Shown: in pieces, positions 33,095-44,460 of the stretch | Layout: each line of letters opens with the position of its first letter | Numbering within the stretch: the first letter of the stretch is position 1 | DNA from: Elephas maximus indicus | Lineage: Eukaryota; Chordata; Mammalia; Proboscidea; Elephantidae | Direction of reading: 5' to 3' | DNA: 64,000 nucleotides | NCBI RefSeq assembly: GCF_024166365.1 | Contig: NC_064819.1 | Coordinates: 149,072,793-149,136,792 of the forward strand | The notes under the pieces: model-generated | What the model saw: the letters and a program-made list of their open reading frames with translations, nothing else | Databases searched by the model: none | What the model was told of the DNA's origin: nothing | Made by a program: the position numbers and the translations under genes

Positions 33095-33450
33095 CTTTTG
33101 TGGTTGTCACTAGGATACTTCACAAATAATCCAACTCTCACCTTCCTGACACATAGTAGAATGGAACTTCCCCATCGTGAATTTCTTTGGCCAATGAAAT
33201 GTGAGCAGAAATGATGTGATTTTCAGGGCAGGAAATTTAAGAATCAATGTGCACTTGTCATGTGCTCTTTTCCCTCTTCCAGACAGAAGCTGCTCCATCA
33301 CCACAGGTCCCTATGATACCAGACGACTCAGAGCAGAGCCTCCCATGACCCCCAGTGACATGCAGTGAGAGCAAAAAATAAACATTTGTTGCTTTAGGTC
33401 ATCAAGATTTTAAAATTCCCTGTTACCAAAACTTAGCCTAACTGATAAAT
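33095..33450 (+). mobile_element. Old ERVL/MaLR-type LTR
   Basis: ggccaatgaaatgtgagcag, gatgtgattttcagggcagg, tcttccagacagaagctgct, gcaaaaaataaacatttgtt and agcctaactgataa are in the order of an ancient mammalian LTR with AATAAA near 33378. Confidence 0.5.
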
Positions 33451-33724
33451 CCCTAATGCTTAGGATAGAACTTATGATATAGTAATTACTTGAAAACCAA
33501 ATGCCTTTAAAGGAATGACCAATTGAATTAATTTATGAGTAATAATAAACTATTCTTATAATATAAAATCAGACATATGTAGTTTAAAGGCATGCATAAT
33601 TATTCAAACTTAGTTTTTAAATTGAGATGACTATACTGGGGATCAAGGGCAATAATGTAATAATGAATTTGCAACTATATCTTCAATTCTCTATATCCTT
33701 AGTTATTAATTATAATAAAAATAA

Positions 33725-33905
33725 CTACCATTTACTGAGTCTTGTAGCTGTCAGAAACCGTGTTATGATCTTTATTTACAGGTATCATTTTGCTTTAAAA
33801 TTGCAATAATTTTACAGATGGCAAAACTGAGGAATAGAAAAGTTAAATAACTTTACCAAGTCACACAGCTAGGAATTGGCAAAGCCAGGATCTAAAACAG
33901 GTCTA
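33725..33905 (-). repeat. MIR SINE
   Basis: accatttactgagtcttgta, attttacagatggcaaaact, tcacacagctaggaattggc and cagccaggatctaaa-like sequence mark an inverted MIR. Confidence 0.75.
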
Positions 33906-33931
33906 TCAGTTTTTAAAGGCTGTGTTTGTAA

Positions 33932-36900
33932 TTGTTGTTGTTGTTAGATGCCATCAAGTCGGTTCCAACTCATAGCAACCCGATGTACAACAGAACAACA
34001 CACTGCTGGTCCTACGCTATCATCACAATCATTCCTATATTTGAGCCCATTGTTGTAGTCACTGTGTCTATCCATCTCACTGAGGCTCTTCCTCTTTTTC
34101 ATTGATCCTGTACTTTACCAAGCATGTTGTCTTCTCCAGTGACTGGTCCCTCCTGATAACACGTCCAAAGTACATGAAGTGAAGTCTTGCCATACTTGCT
34201 TCTGAAGAACATTCTGGCTGTTATTTCTTTCAAGCCAGATTTGTTCATTCTTCTGGCAGTCCATGGTATATTCAATATTCTTTGGCAACACCATAATTCA
34301 AATGCATCAATTATTCTTCCGTCTTCCTTTTCATTGTCCAGCTTTCTCATGCATATGAGATGATTGAAAATACCATGGCTTGGGTCAGGTGCACTTCAAC
34401 CTTTAAGTGAAGTCACTGCTTTTTAACACTTTAAAGTGGACTTTGGCAGCAGATTTGCCCGATGCAATGCGTCATTTGATTTCTTGACTGCTGCTTCCAT
34501 GAGCATTGACTATGGAGTCAAGTAAAATGAAATCCTTGACAACTTCAATATTTTCTCCATTTATCATGATGTTGCTTGTTGGTCCAGTTGTGGGGATTTT
34601 TTGTTTTCTTTATGTTGATGTATAATTCATACTGAAGGCTCTAGTCTTTGATCTTCGTAAGTAAGCACTTCAAGTCCTTCACTTTCAGCAAGCAATGTTG
34701 TGTCATCTACATATCACAGGTTTTTAAAGAGTCTTCATTCAATCCTGATGCCTTGTTCTTCTTCATATAGTCGAGCTTCTCAGATTATTTGCTCAGCATA
34801 CAGATGGAAGAAATATGGTGAAAGGATACTTACCCTGACACACATCTTTCCTGATCTTAAACCATGCAGTATCTCCATGTTTTGTTCAAATAGTGCCTCT
34901 TGTTCTAGGTACAGGTTCCTCATGAGCACAATTGAGTGTTCTGGAATTCCCATTCTTTGCAATGTTATACATAATTTGTTATGATCCACACAGTCAAATG
35001 CCTTCGCATAGGCAATAAAACAGAAGTAAACATCTTTCTGGTATTCTCAGCTTTCAGCCAAGATCTTCCGACATCAGCAATGACATTCTTTGTTCCATGC
35101 CCTGTTCTGAATCTAGCCTTTCTGGCTGTTCCCTGTTGATGTACTGTTGCAATCATTTTCGAATTATCTTCAGAAAAATTTTACTTGCGTATGATATTAA
35201 TGATATTGTTTGATAATTTCTGCATTCTATTGGATCACCTTTCTTTGTTATGGACAGAAATATGGGTCTCTTCCAGTTGGTTGGCCAGGTAGCTGTCTTC
35301 CAAATTTCTTGGCATAGATGATGAGCACTTCCAGTGTTGCATCCATTTGTTTAAACATCTCAGTTAGTATTCCATCAATTCCTGGAGCCTTGTTTTTCAT
35401 CAGTGCTTTCAGTGCAGCTTAGACTTCTTCCTTCAATACCATCGGTTCCTGATCATATGCTACCTCCTGAAATGGTTGAACAGCGACCAATTCTTTTTGG
35501 TATAGTGAGTCTGTGTATTCATCCATCTTCTTTTGATGCTTCCTGCATTGTTCAATATTTTGCCCACAGAACCCTTCAATGTTGAAACTTGAGGCTTGAA
35601 CTTTTTCTTCAGTACTTTCAGCTTTAGAAATGCTGAGCATGTGCTTGCTTTTGGTTTCTAACTCCAGGTCTTTGCACATTTCATTATAATACTTTGTATT
35701 CTTGATCTGCCCTTTGAAATCTTCAGTTCAGCTCTTTGACTTCATCATTTCTTCCTTTTAGTTTAGCTACTCTACATTCAAGAGCAGGTTTCAGAGTCTC
35801 TTCTGACACTCATTTTGGTCTTTTCTTTTTTTCCTGTCTTTTTAATGACTTTTTGCTTTCTTCATGTATGATGTCCTCAATGTCATCCCACAACTTGTCT
35901 GGTCTTCAGTCATTAGTATTCAATGTATCAAATCTATTCTTGAGATGGCCTCTAAATTCAGGTGGGATATGCTCAAGGTACTTTGGCTCTCATGGACTTG
36001 TTTTAATTTCCTTCAGCTTCGACTTGAACTTGCAAATGAGCAGTTGATGGTCTGGTTCACAGTTGGTCCCTGGCCTTGTTCTGACTGATGATATTGAACT
36101 TCTTCATTGTCATGGATTGAATTGTATTCTCCAAAAATACCTGTCAACTTGTCTGGGTCATGATTCCCTCATATGATTGTATGATTGTCTACCATTTTAT
36201 CTTCTGATGTGATTTCCCTGTATGTTGTAAATCCTATCACTATGACGTAATAAGATGGATTAGGGAAGTTATATTGATGAGGTCTACAAGGTTAGGTAGT
36301 GTCTTAAGCCAACCTCTTTTGTGATATAAAAAGGGAGAAATGAGCAGAGAGACATGGGGACATCATTAAAAAAAACCAAGAAAACAGTGCAAGGATGAGA
36401 GTATGTCCTTTGGACCTGAGATTCCTGTGCTGAGATGCTCCCAGACCAAGGGAAGACTGATGACAATGACCTTTCTCCAGAGGTGACAGAGAGAGAAAGC
36501 TTTCCCCTGGAGCAGGAGCCCTGAATTCAGATTTCTAGCATACTGGACTGTGGCAGAATAAACTTCTTTTTGTTAAAAGTATCCACTTGTGGTATTTCTG
36601 TTACAGCAGCACTAGATGACTAAAACACCCATCATCTCTTTCTACAGATGTAGTCAATTTGATTCCTGTGTATTCCATCCAGTCCACGTATATAGTCACT
36701 GTTTATATTGTTGAAAAAAAGCTATTTCCAATGAATGAATAGGTCGTTCGTCTTGCAAAATTCTGTCATGCAATTTCTGACGTCATTTCTATCACGAAAG
36801 CCATATTTTCCAACTACTGATCCTTTTTTGTTTCCAATTTTCACATTCCAATCACCAGTAATTATCAATGCATCTTGATTGCATCCTTGATCAATTTCAG

Positions 36901-37280
36901 ACTGTAAAAGTTGGTAAAAATCTTCAATTTCTTCGTCTTTGGCATTAATGGTTGGTGTGTAAATTTGAATAGTTGAATTAACTGGTTTTTCTTGTAGAAG
37001 TATAGAAATTATCCTATCACTGACAGTATTGTACTTCAGGATAAATCTTGAAATGTTCTTTTTGACAATTTGTCATTTCAGGTATAGTAGACCATATGAT
37101 TGTCCAATTCGAAATGGCCAATACTAGTCCATTTCAGCTCCTAATGTCTAGAATATCTATCTTCAAGTGTTCGATTTCATTTTTGACAGCTTCCAATTTT
37201 CCTAGATTCATATTTCCTACATTGCATGTCCTGATTATTATTGGATGTTCATGACCGTTTCTTCTCATTTGAGTCATGCC
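33932..37280 (-). mobile_element. RTE-class LINE, nearly full length, inactive
   Basis: The 3' end is a (gtt)n run at 33932-33946 followed by the shared tail. Minus-strand pieces at 34780-35156 give reverse transcriptase sequence (for example LCITLQRMGIPEHSIVLM). The part between 36629 and 37280 corresponds to the N-terminal endonuclease region, with a cysteine-rich start near 37230 (TCNVGNMNL-like reading). Stops and shifts break it. An LTR interrupts it at 36108-36628. Without the LTR the element is about 2.8 kb. A second RTE lies head to head at 37560. Confidence 0.85.
36108..36628 (+). mobile_element. MaLR-like solo LTR inside an RTE
   Basis: gtcatggattgaattgtatt head, gggtcatgattccctcatat, TATA-like gatataaaaagg, the gtcctttggacctgag block, gaataaacttctttttgtta and acttgtggtatttctgttac. 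It splits the RTE at 33932-37280, so this LTR is younger than that RTE. cattgtc / catcatc at the borders may be the target duplication. Confidence 0.85.
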
Positions 37281-37284
37281 AAAG

Positions 37285-37550
37285 TGGGATTCCTGGGTAA
37301 AAGGGTATGAGTATTTTAATAGATGTTTCTAGTTTACTTTTCAAAGACACTGTTGCACTCTATACTCCCATCCACAATGCAAAAATGCCTGTTCATGATA
37401 ATCTTGCCAGCACTGGATGATATCACTCTTTTTTATTTTTGCCAACCAGATGGATGAACGATGTTTTCTCATTGCTGATTTCGCTTGTTATTGTCATGTA
37501 TAGGTCTAAAGAAGAACTTTCCTGGGTGTTGTAAAAGGGAATTTCCTTGC
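37285..37550 (-). mobile_element. Old L1 ORF2 fragment
   Basis: gtgggattcctgggtaaaag, tatactcccatccacaatgc, cttgccagcactggatgata and ttttgccaaccagatggatg are the antisense of an L1M-type ORF2 C-terminal region. The piece separates the two RTE copies. Confidence 0.6.
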
Positions 37551-37559
37551 CCCTAATTA

Positions 37560-39112
37560 CAGGAATCAGCCAACTTTCAACCATTTCAGGAAGTAGCATA
37601 TGATCAAGAACTGATGGTACTGAAGGAAGAAGTCCAAGCTGCACTAAAGGCATTGGTGATAAACAAGCGTCCAGAAATTGATGGAATACCAATTGAGATG
37701 TTTAAACATATGGATGAAACACTGGAATTGCTCACTTGTATATACTAAGAAACTTGGAAGACAGCTACTTGGCCAACGAACTGGAAGAGATCCATATTTC
37801 TGTCCATTATAGAGAAAGGTGATCCAATAGAATGCAGAAATTATCAAACAATATCATTAATATCATACGCAAGTAAAATTTTTCTGAAGATAATTCGAAA
37901 ATGATTGCAACAGTACATCAACAGGGAACCACTAGAAATTCAAGCTAGAAGAGGATGTGGAACATGGGATATCGTTGCTCATGTCAGAAGGTCTTGGCTG
38001 AAAGCTGAGAATACCAGAAAGATGTTTACTTGTGTTTTATTGGCTGTACAAGGCATTTAACTGTGTGGACCATAACAAATTATGTACAGTATTGCAAAGA
38101 ATGGAAATTCCAGAACACTTAGTTGCGCTCATGAGGAACTTGTACCTAGGACAAGTGGCAGTCATTCGAACAGAACATGGGGATACTGCATAGTTTAAAA
38201 TCAGGAAAGGTGTATCTCGGGGTCGTATCCTGTCGCCATATTTCTTTCATCTGTATGTTGAGCAAATAATCTGAGAATATTGACTATATGAAGAAGAACG
38301 AGGCATTGGAATTGAAGGAAGATTCATTAATAACCTGCGATATGCAGATGACACAACCTTGCTTGCTCAAAGTGAAGGATTTGAAGTACTTACCTTTGAA
38401 GCCAAATACTAAAGCCTTCAGTAAGAATTATACACCAACATAAAGAAAACAAAAATCCTCACAACCAGACCAACAAGCAACATCATGATAAATGGAGAAA
38501 ATATTGACATTGCCAAGGATTTCATTTTACCTGGATCCACAGTCAGTGCCCATGGAAGCCACAGTCAAGAAATCTAACAACGTATTACATTGGGCAAATC
38601 TGCTGCAAAAGTGTTAAAAAAAAAAAAACAAAGATATCACTTTGAGAACTAAGGTACACCTGACCCAAGCTATGGTATTTTCAATAGCCTCATATGCACA
38701 TGACAGCTGGACAATGAATAAGGAAGACCAAAGAATAATTGGTGCATTTGAATTATGGTGTTTGCAAAGAATATTGAATATACATAGACTGCCAAAAGAA
38801 TGAACAAATCTGTGTCGGAAGAAGTACGTCTAGAATACTCCTTAGAAGCAAGGATGGCTGGACTTCATCTCACATACTTTGGATGTGTTATCAGGAGGAA
38901 CCAGTCCCTGGAGTAGGACATCATGCCTGGTAAAGTAGAGGGTCAGCGAAAAAGGGGAAGACCTTCAACAAGATGAATTGACACAGTGGCTACAATGATG
39001 GGCTCAAGCTTAGCAACGATTGTGAGGATGGCTCAGGACTGGGCAGTGTTTTGTTCTGTTTTACATGTGTCACTGTGAGTCAAAACCTACTTGACAGCAC
39101 CTGATAGCAAAG
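37560..39112 (+). mobile_element. RTE-class LINE, 5'-truncated, inactive
   Basis: It starts within the region between endonuclease and RT (ttcaaccatttcaggaagta), carries YADDTTLL at about 38340-38363 and ends with tcactgtgagtcaaaaccta and ttgacagcacctgatagcaa. It has frameshifts and an A-rich expansion near 38612-38628. It is inverted relative to the copy at 33932-37280 and overlaps its last 1.5 kb in content. Confidence 0.85.
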
Positions 39113-39585
39113 ACATACTACAAAAATAAAGTCACAGATATATGTACAAGATATGATCAGTGTCAAAACCTGGAGGAAATCTAAATGTCTCTTAATAAGG
39201 AAATTATTGAATTAAGTTCAATAGGTCGATATAATGGAATATTATATAGACATTAGAAAGAATGAATGAGATCCAAATCCATGTTGCCCAGAAAGAAGTC
39301 CATGATATATTACTGAGGAAGCAAATATAAGCTTCGTGCAATGCTAACAGCATAATTCATTTCTGTAAAAACAAGCCAAAAGAGACCAACAGTTTTTTAA
39401 AAATGTGTTATATGTGCATATTAAATGTGGAAGGGTACACAGCAGCTCTTTGTTGATTAGTTATCTCAAACAGATGAGAAAGGAGAGAATGAGGCAATGA
39501 TTTCTACTTTTTCTTTATATAGATTTAGATTGTTTCACTTGCTTTTGAAGTCTAGAAAATTAATCTGGATTTTCCTTAAAGACAT
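39113..39585 (+). mobile_element. Old L1 3' end
   Basis: ataatggaatattatataga, cattagaaagaatgaatgag, and a diverged 3' UTR with gatttctactttttctttat resemble an L1M ORF2 end and 3' UTR. It lies directly after the RTE. Confidence 0.55.
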
Positions 39586-39976
39586 GGCCAGGGTGTTGCC
39601 TTCGATTACTCTCCTCAAGTGCAACTGATGTTGATAACTAGTCCAGCTTCTGCTCCTCACCTCTACTGTGTCCCCAGTATCAAACCCAGCTCTCTGACCA
39701 TGAGATTCACCTCATTCTACTCTCCTCCACTCTCCTCAATTCCTTGAAACTACACCCAGCTGCCCTTCACCTTGGGTCTCCTGTGGGGAGTGCAACTCTA
39801 GCTCCTCAAAGAGGCCAACCCAAGCACATCAAACATACTGCAGCATCCTGATGAAACTGTTTTTTAAGTTGAAGGCTTTAGGATCATCCCAACCTTACAC
39901 CGAATGGAAGTAAGGCGGTAACAAATACTTAAGTATCCTACTAAAATACCAATGTTCCTGAATTATAAGTCCTCAT
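39586..39976. other. Unassigned sequence
   Basis: No gene or repeat is recognised. Confidence 0.4.
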
Positions 39977-40553
39977 CTTAGTTATCTAGTCCTGCTATAA
40001 CAGAAATACCACAAGCGTGTGGCTTTAACAAGCAGAAATTTATTTTCTCGCAGTTTAGGAAGCCAGAAGTCCAAATTCAGGGCAATGGCTCCAGGAGGCT
40101 TTCTCTCTCTGTTGGCTCTTGTAGAAGGTCCTTGTTTCAGTCTCTGTTTCTTGGCTCCTTGGTGATCTTCATGTGGCGTGGCATCTATCTTCCTTCGCTT
40201 GCTTGATCTGCTTTTTTATATCTCAAAAGAGATTGATTTACGGCACACTCTACACTAATACTGTCTCATTAACATAACAAAGAAAGCCCATTCCCAAAGG
40301 GGATTATAACCACAGGTATAACCATAAAAACCAAACCCGTTGCCATCAAGTCGATTTGAACTCATAGCAGCCCTATAGGACTTCCAAGGAGTGGCTGGTA
40401 GATTCCCAAGGAGTGGCTGGTGGATTCAAACTGTCGACCTTTTGGTTAGGAGCCAAGTTCTTAACCATTATACCACCAAGGCTTTAACCACAGGTATAGA
40501 GGTTAGGATTTACAACACATATTTTTGGGGGGAGACTCAATTCAGTCCATAAC
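39977..40553 (-). mobile_element. MaLR-like solo LTR, split by a SINE
   Basis: Reading left to right the inverted end (tagttatctagtcctgctat, acagaaataccacaagcgtg), poly(A) complement (aatttattttctcgcag), TATA complement (cttttttatatctc) and head complement (ggggagactcaattcagtcc) all appear. An AfroSINE lies at 40321-40484. Confidence 0.8.
40321..40484 (-). mobile_element. AfroSINE with target duplication and internal duplication
   Basis: Tail aaacccgttgccatcaagtc, B box ggattcaaactgtcgacctt and head ataccaccaaggcttt. taaccacaggtata at 40307-40320 and 40485-40498 is a perfect 14-bp target duplication. The block ccaaggagtggctggtagat is duplicated in tandem at 40384-40427. Confidence 0.92.
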
Positions 40554-41384
40554 AGTCAATAATTTACCCATTAATACAAATTAGAAGTAATCTGATTAAA
40601 CTAAATTCTAAAAGAGATAAGCTGCACAGGGATTGAAATTTGGGGAATGTGGATGTGGTAATAGTAATATTTTTTGAGCATAGGGTCCTTTCTGGAGTGG
40701 GGCAGGGTTAGGGATAGGATTAAAGCAGATAAGGAAACTGCGTGCCAAGTAGACTAAGGATAAGAAGATAGAAGATAGGAAGATGTTAAATACAAACTTT
40801 ATCTAATTAAAAAAACTTCTTTTTTAGTCCTGGGTCTATGTCCCAAAAAGAAGTATTAGTCTTCTTTCTTTTCCTCTGCTGTGCACCAAAGAATTCTAAC
40901 CCAGAACTCAGGCTACTACTGAGTTGGGCTGTTACAGGTTAAGTCAGTTCTTGTAGAAATATTTCTTGACTCACAAGCCTTGGGGACATTACATATATGT
41001 CATATTTTAAATAATAGATAAATGAATGAAACACTGTTTTATGAACATAACCACTATATTTTCACTAACAAATTAATGAAGACTAGTAAAGGCAAGAGAC
41101 TGTAACTGCCCCTGCTTGGGTGGTGGCTCAATGAGAGGGAGCCGCACTGCTCTCACAGTAGGAAAGTATATTTCCTACAGCCAGAAAGGAGCCTGTGGAA
41201 GACAGCAGGGCTTGAGTCATCTGGAAACAATCCCACTCAACAGGTCTATCTTCCAGGGCTAGGTGACTCCAGCAGAAAGAATCTGTGTAGGGGTTTTACC
41301 AGAAGCAGGAGCTCCTTCATGAAAAAGTCACAAATAACCCCAGATGTGCCCCCTCAGCTACAACCCAAGCTACAAAATGATCCA
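40554..41384. other. Unassigned sequence
   Basis: No gene or young repeat is recognised. Confidence 0.45.
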
Positions 41385-41833
41385 GTTGTCCTAGTTTCCC
41401 AGGGCTATAACAAAATAACACGAAGTGACTAGCTTAAAATAACAGAAATGTGTTGTCTCAGTTCTAGAGGCTAGAAATCTGTAATCAGGGTAATTGGACA
41501 AGTTGATTCCTTCTTAGGGTTTTGAGGGAGAATCTGTCCCATGCCTCTCCTAGCTTCTGGTGACAGCTGGTGATCTTCGACATTCCTTGGCGTGTACATG
41601 CACCACTCCAGTCTGTCTCCATCTTCACATGCTCATCTTTCCTCTGTGTGTGCGTCTGTCTCTTCCCCTCTTTTATAGGGACATCACTCATGTTGGCTTA
41701 GGACCAGTGTGGCTCATGTTACTAAGCTGATCACATCTTCAAAGACTCTATTTCTAAATAAGGTCACAGTCACAGGTACCCAGGGTTAGAACTTCAACAT
41801 ACCTTTCTGAGGGACACAATTCAATCCATAGCA
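41385..41833 (-). mobile_element. MLT1-like solo LTR
   Basis: ttgtcctagtttcccagggc, tctcagttctagaggctaga, tcttcccctcttttataggg, agagtctatttc-type block (gactctatttctaaataagg), ggttagaacttcaacatacc and cacaattcaatccata are the inverted MLT1 plan. The frame at 41485-41691 is antisense noise. Confidence 0.75.
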
Positions 41834-43244
41834 CCAGCCAAGCAAGGTTTTTCTGCCCTGACAGTGCCTTCCTCCCCCAACACCACCCCAAAAATCAAAG
41901 GACTCAGAGTAAGGACCAAGTAGAGAAGAGGCTGACTACTACAAGCTGCTGAGCCTGTCAGGCCAGGGAAGACAGGAATGGTGCTTTAAGATGAATGAGG
42001 GATTAACACTGTATTTAGATCAGACTGGACTTTTAAGGAAACTCTAAATCAATGCCTAAAGAGACAGGAAAAGCTATGGGATCAGCCCAAAATATCATCC
42101 CAGAGTAGAGAAGGGAGATTCCATATGGAACATGTGTAAACAGTGGTGTGAGAAAATAAAATTATTTTACAATATCTGCCTCACCAAGCCCCGCTGTTTT
42201 GTTACATAAATATTTTGTCAAATTGGCCTCAACCTCTTTTTAATAAATAAACATAGACACAAGGGAACGCACTCCTTCCCAGTATAGTTTACCTCCTTCC
42301 CTTCCCATGAGCAATCTCCATCCTGATGTTGGTGTGTATCATCCCTGCCAGTGTTTTTATGTTCTCACAATGTAAGTACGTTCTTGAAAACAGTATATGA
42401 TATTGGTTTGAAATTTCTAGCATGGTATCTAAGGTTTTTTCTAACTATAATTCTATGGTATAGTTTGGATGTTTTTAAATAAAATAACAGAAGTGAAGGA
42501 ACTTTTAAAATTCACTCTCTACACTTGTGTTTCATTGATCATTAATGAAATACTGCAGCTCATGACATGGTATACAGAGGACCACAGACTGTCTAAGTGG
42601 CTGGGCTAAGTTAAGCACGCTGGGAGAGGAAAAGAAAGCATATGCAGATACGGCAAGCATCCAGCAGAGGGCAGTAGTATCTAATAAAAAGAGTGCACAA
42701 CCCCACTGACTTTGGATAACTGTGTGACTTAGGCCTTTAACATAACTTTTAAGTGCTAGAAGGTAAAATTAGAAAACACAAGCCTGTTATGTGAATTATT
42801 TGTTTAAGGTCACAAAGCTACTTAATATTTACTTCTTCTACTTGCCCGTAAGTGTGCTAGGAGGTCTATTAACAGCCCTGCAAATGATTCAGCAGACCCA
42901 AGAACTTAGATTTGCTTAAATCAGGTCATGGATAATATTTATATTTTTTATTAAATTTCTTATGAACCCTTGTGCAGTTTTAATCCCTCAACACGCTCAA
43001 TTTTTGAATTTAGCCATCATCAAGAGCTTGAGAAAAGAACTAGTTTGAAGAATTTGCAAACTGATAAAATTATAAAAATTATAAAACTGTGCTAAAGAAG
43101 GAGTATTTTTAACTCAAAAAGAATTGTAAACATTAATTATTTACATTTACTCTAAGCTTATATTGATACTGTTTTGTGTGAAATTTTTAGAGTGATATCA
43201 AAGGTACATCCTATTGATCACCCAGATGGGATAGAAGTATTATA
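41834..43244. other. Mostly unassigned sequence
   Basis: 42240-42400 (tttacctccttcccttccca, gagcaatctccatcctgatg) may be an old antisense L1 piece. A CTCF-like motif lies at 42661-42675. Nothing else is recognised. Confidence 0.4.
42661..42675 (+). promoter_or_regulatory. CTCF-like binding motif
   Basis: ccagcagagggcagt fits the CTCF core consensus on the plus strand. It lies in unique-looking sequence. With the minus-strand motif at 16391-16406 the two point away from each other. Confidence 0.42.
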
Positions 43245-43329
43245 ACTCAGGATAGAATAGCTCATGCTGAAGTCACAAAGAAAGCCTATCCTAGTAGCTT
43301 ACCACTACAAAGGAGAGATGAGTAAATTA

Positions 43330-43713
43330 CAGCTCCTTGTTTTTGTAAATAAAGTTTTATTGGAACACAGTCATGCCAATTTGTTTCCATGTTATCTATG
43401 GCTGCTTTTGAGCTACAACAGCAGAATTAAGTAGTAGCCACAGAGACATGTAATATCCTTCATTTCTGCTTCAAGGCCCGCAAAGCCTAGAATATTTACT
43501 ACCTGGCCTTTTACATGGGAAACCCTGGTGGCGTAGTAGTTAAGTGCTATGGCTGCTAACCAAAAGGTCAGCAATTTGAATCCATCAGCCACTCCTTGGA
43601 AACCCTATGGGGCAGTTCTGTTCTGTCCTATAGAATCACTATCAGTTGGAATTGACTTGACAGCAGCAGGTTTGGTTTTTTTTGGCCTTTTACAGAAAAA
43701 ATTTGCTGACCCC
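43330..43713 (-). mobile_element. hAT-like DNA transposon, split by an AfroSINE
   Basis: ttgtaaataaagttttattg, gaacacagtcatgccaattt, tatctatggctgcttttgag, gcccgcaaagcctagaatat and, after the SINE, atttgctgacccctg match a common mammalian non-autonomous hAT element (consensus begins caggggtcggcaaac). A piece of the opposite orientation sits at 44262-44310. Confidence 0.65.
43516..43682 (+). mobile_element. AfroSINE with target duplication
   Basis: ggaaaccctggtggcgtagt head, aggtcagcaatttgaatcc B box, cactatcagttggaattgac tail, gtttggttt end. tggccttttaca at 43504-43515 and 43683-43694 is a perfect 12-bp target duplication. Confidence 0.95.
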
Positions 43714-43718
43714 TGTAT

Positions 43719-44230
43719 AAAGCAATGCTATTCAATAAAACTTTCTGTGATGACAGAAATGTTCTCTGTTGTGCAATGCAGTAGCTACTAGCCACATGTG
43801 GCTGTGAAGCTCTTGAAATGTGACTGCTGTTGTTGTTGTTGTTAGTTGCCATTGAGTCAATTTTGGGTCATGCTGACCTCATGTGTGCAGAGTAGAACTG
43901 TGCCATAGGGTCTTCAAGGCAGTGAGCTTTTGGAAGCAGATCTCCAGGCCTGTCTCCTGAGATGCCTCTAGGTGAGCTTGAACTGCCAACCTTTCGGGTA
44001 GTAGTTGAATGCTTAACTGTTTACACCACCCTGAGACTCCTGAAATGTGACTCCCATTGCTATTGAATCGATTCTGACTCCTAGAGACTCTAGTGGCTAC
44101 CATATTGGATAGCAACTAAGAAACTGAATTTTTAATCCTATTACGTTTCAATTAATTTCAGTTTATATACCCACAGGTGGCCAATGGCTTTAAGGAACTA
44201 ATAGTCTAATGGTATTAGATCAATCTCTTA
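43719..44230. mobile_element. Second old DNA-transposon remnant, split by an AfroSINE
   Basis: gctattcaataaaactttct, actagccacatgtggctgtg and, after the SINE, agtggctaccatattggata with actgaatttttaatcctatt resemble another common mammalian hAT-type element (cagtgctgtccaatagaac start). It is diverged. Confidence 0.55.
43826..44040 (-). mobile_element. AfroSINE, long form, RTE-type tail, with target duplication
   Basis: The (gtt)n end at 43828-43842 then ccattgagtcaattttgggt, long-form block gagcttttggaagcagatct, B box gagcttgaactgccaacctt and head acaccaccctgagactcc. tgaaatgtgact at 43814-43825 and 44041-44052 is a perfect 12-bp target duplication. Confidence 0.95.
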
Positions 44231-44382
44231 GCTCCCCACAGTGCTGGGGTTGTGTTATTTACAAAAACAGGCCATGGGCCAAATTTGGCCCACAGGTAGT
44301 AGTTGTTTTATAGTGTTAAGCTACTGAGATGGTGGGCTTTCTTTGTGACTTCAGCATAAACTTTTTTATCCTGACTAAAGCC

Positions 44383-44460
44383 CGTTGTTGTTGAGTCAAA
44401 TCCAATTCACAGTGACCCTGTAGGGTTGTTATGATTCAGAATTGACTAAATGGCAATGAA
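44383..44460. repeat. Fold-back of two AfroSINE/RTE tails
   Basis: ccgttgttgttgagtcaaat to about 44428 is a minus tail. agggttgttatgattcagaa to 44460 is a plus tail. They meet at tgtaggg. No SINE head is present on either side. Confidence 0.65.

Larger units (their letters stand above)
43245..44376. repeat. Inverted duplication flanking hAT-like sequence
   Basis: 43245-43311 pairs with the reverse complement of 44306-44376. Both contain tgctgaagtcacaaagaaag and agtagctta(c/a)cact. The pairing extends inward with gaps to tgtttttgtaaata near 43339 and its complement near 44262. The outer sequence is not part of the hAT-like element as I know it, so flank and element seem to have been duplicated together in inverse orientation. 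Confidence 0.65.
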
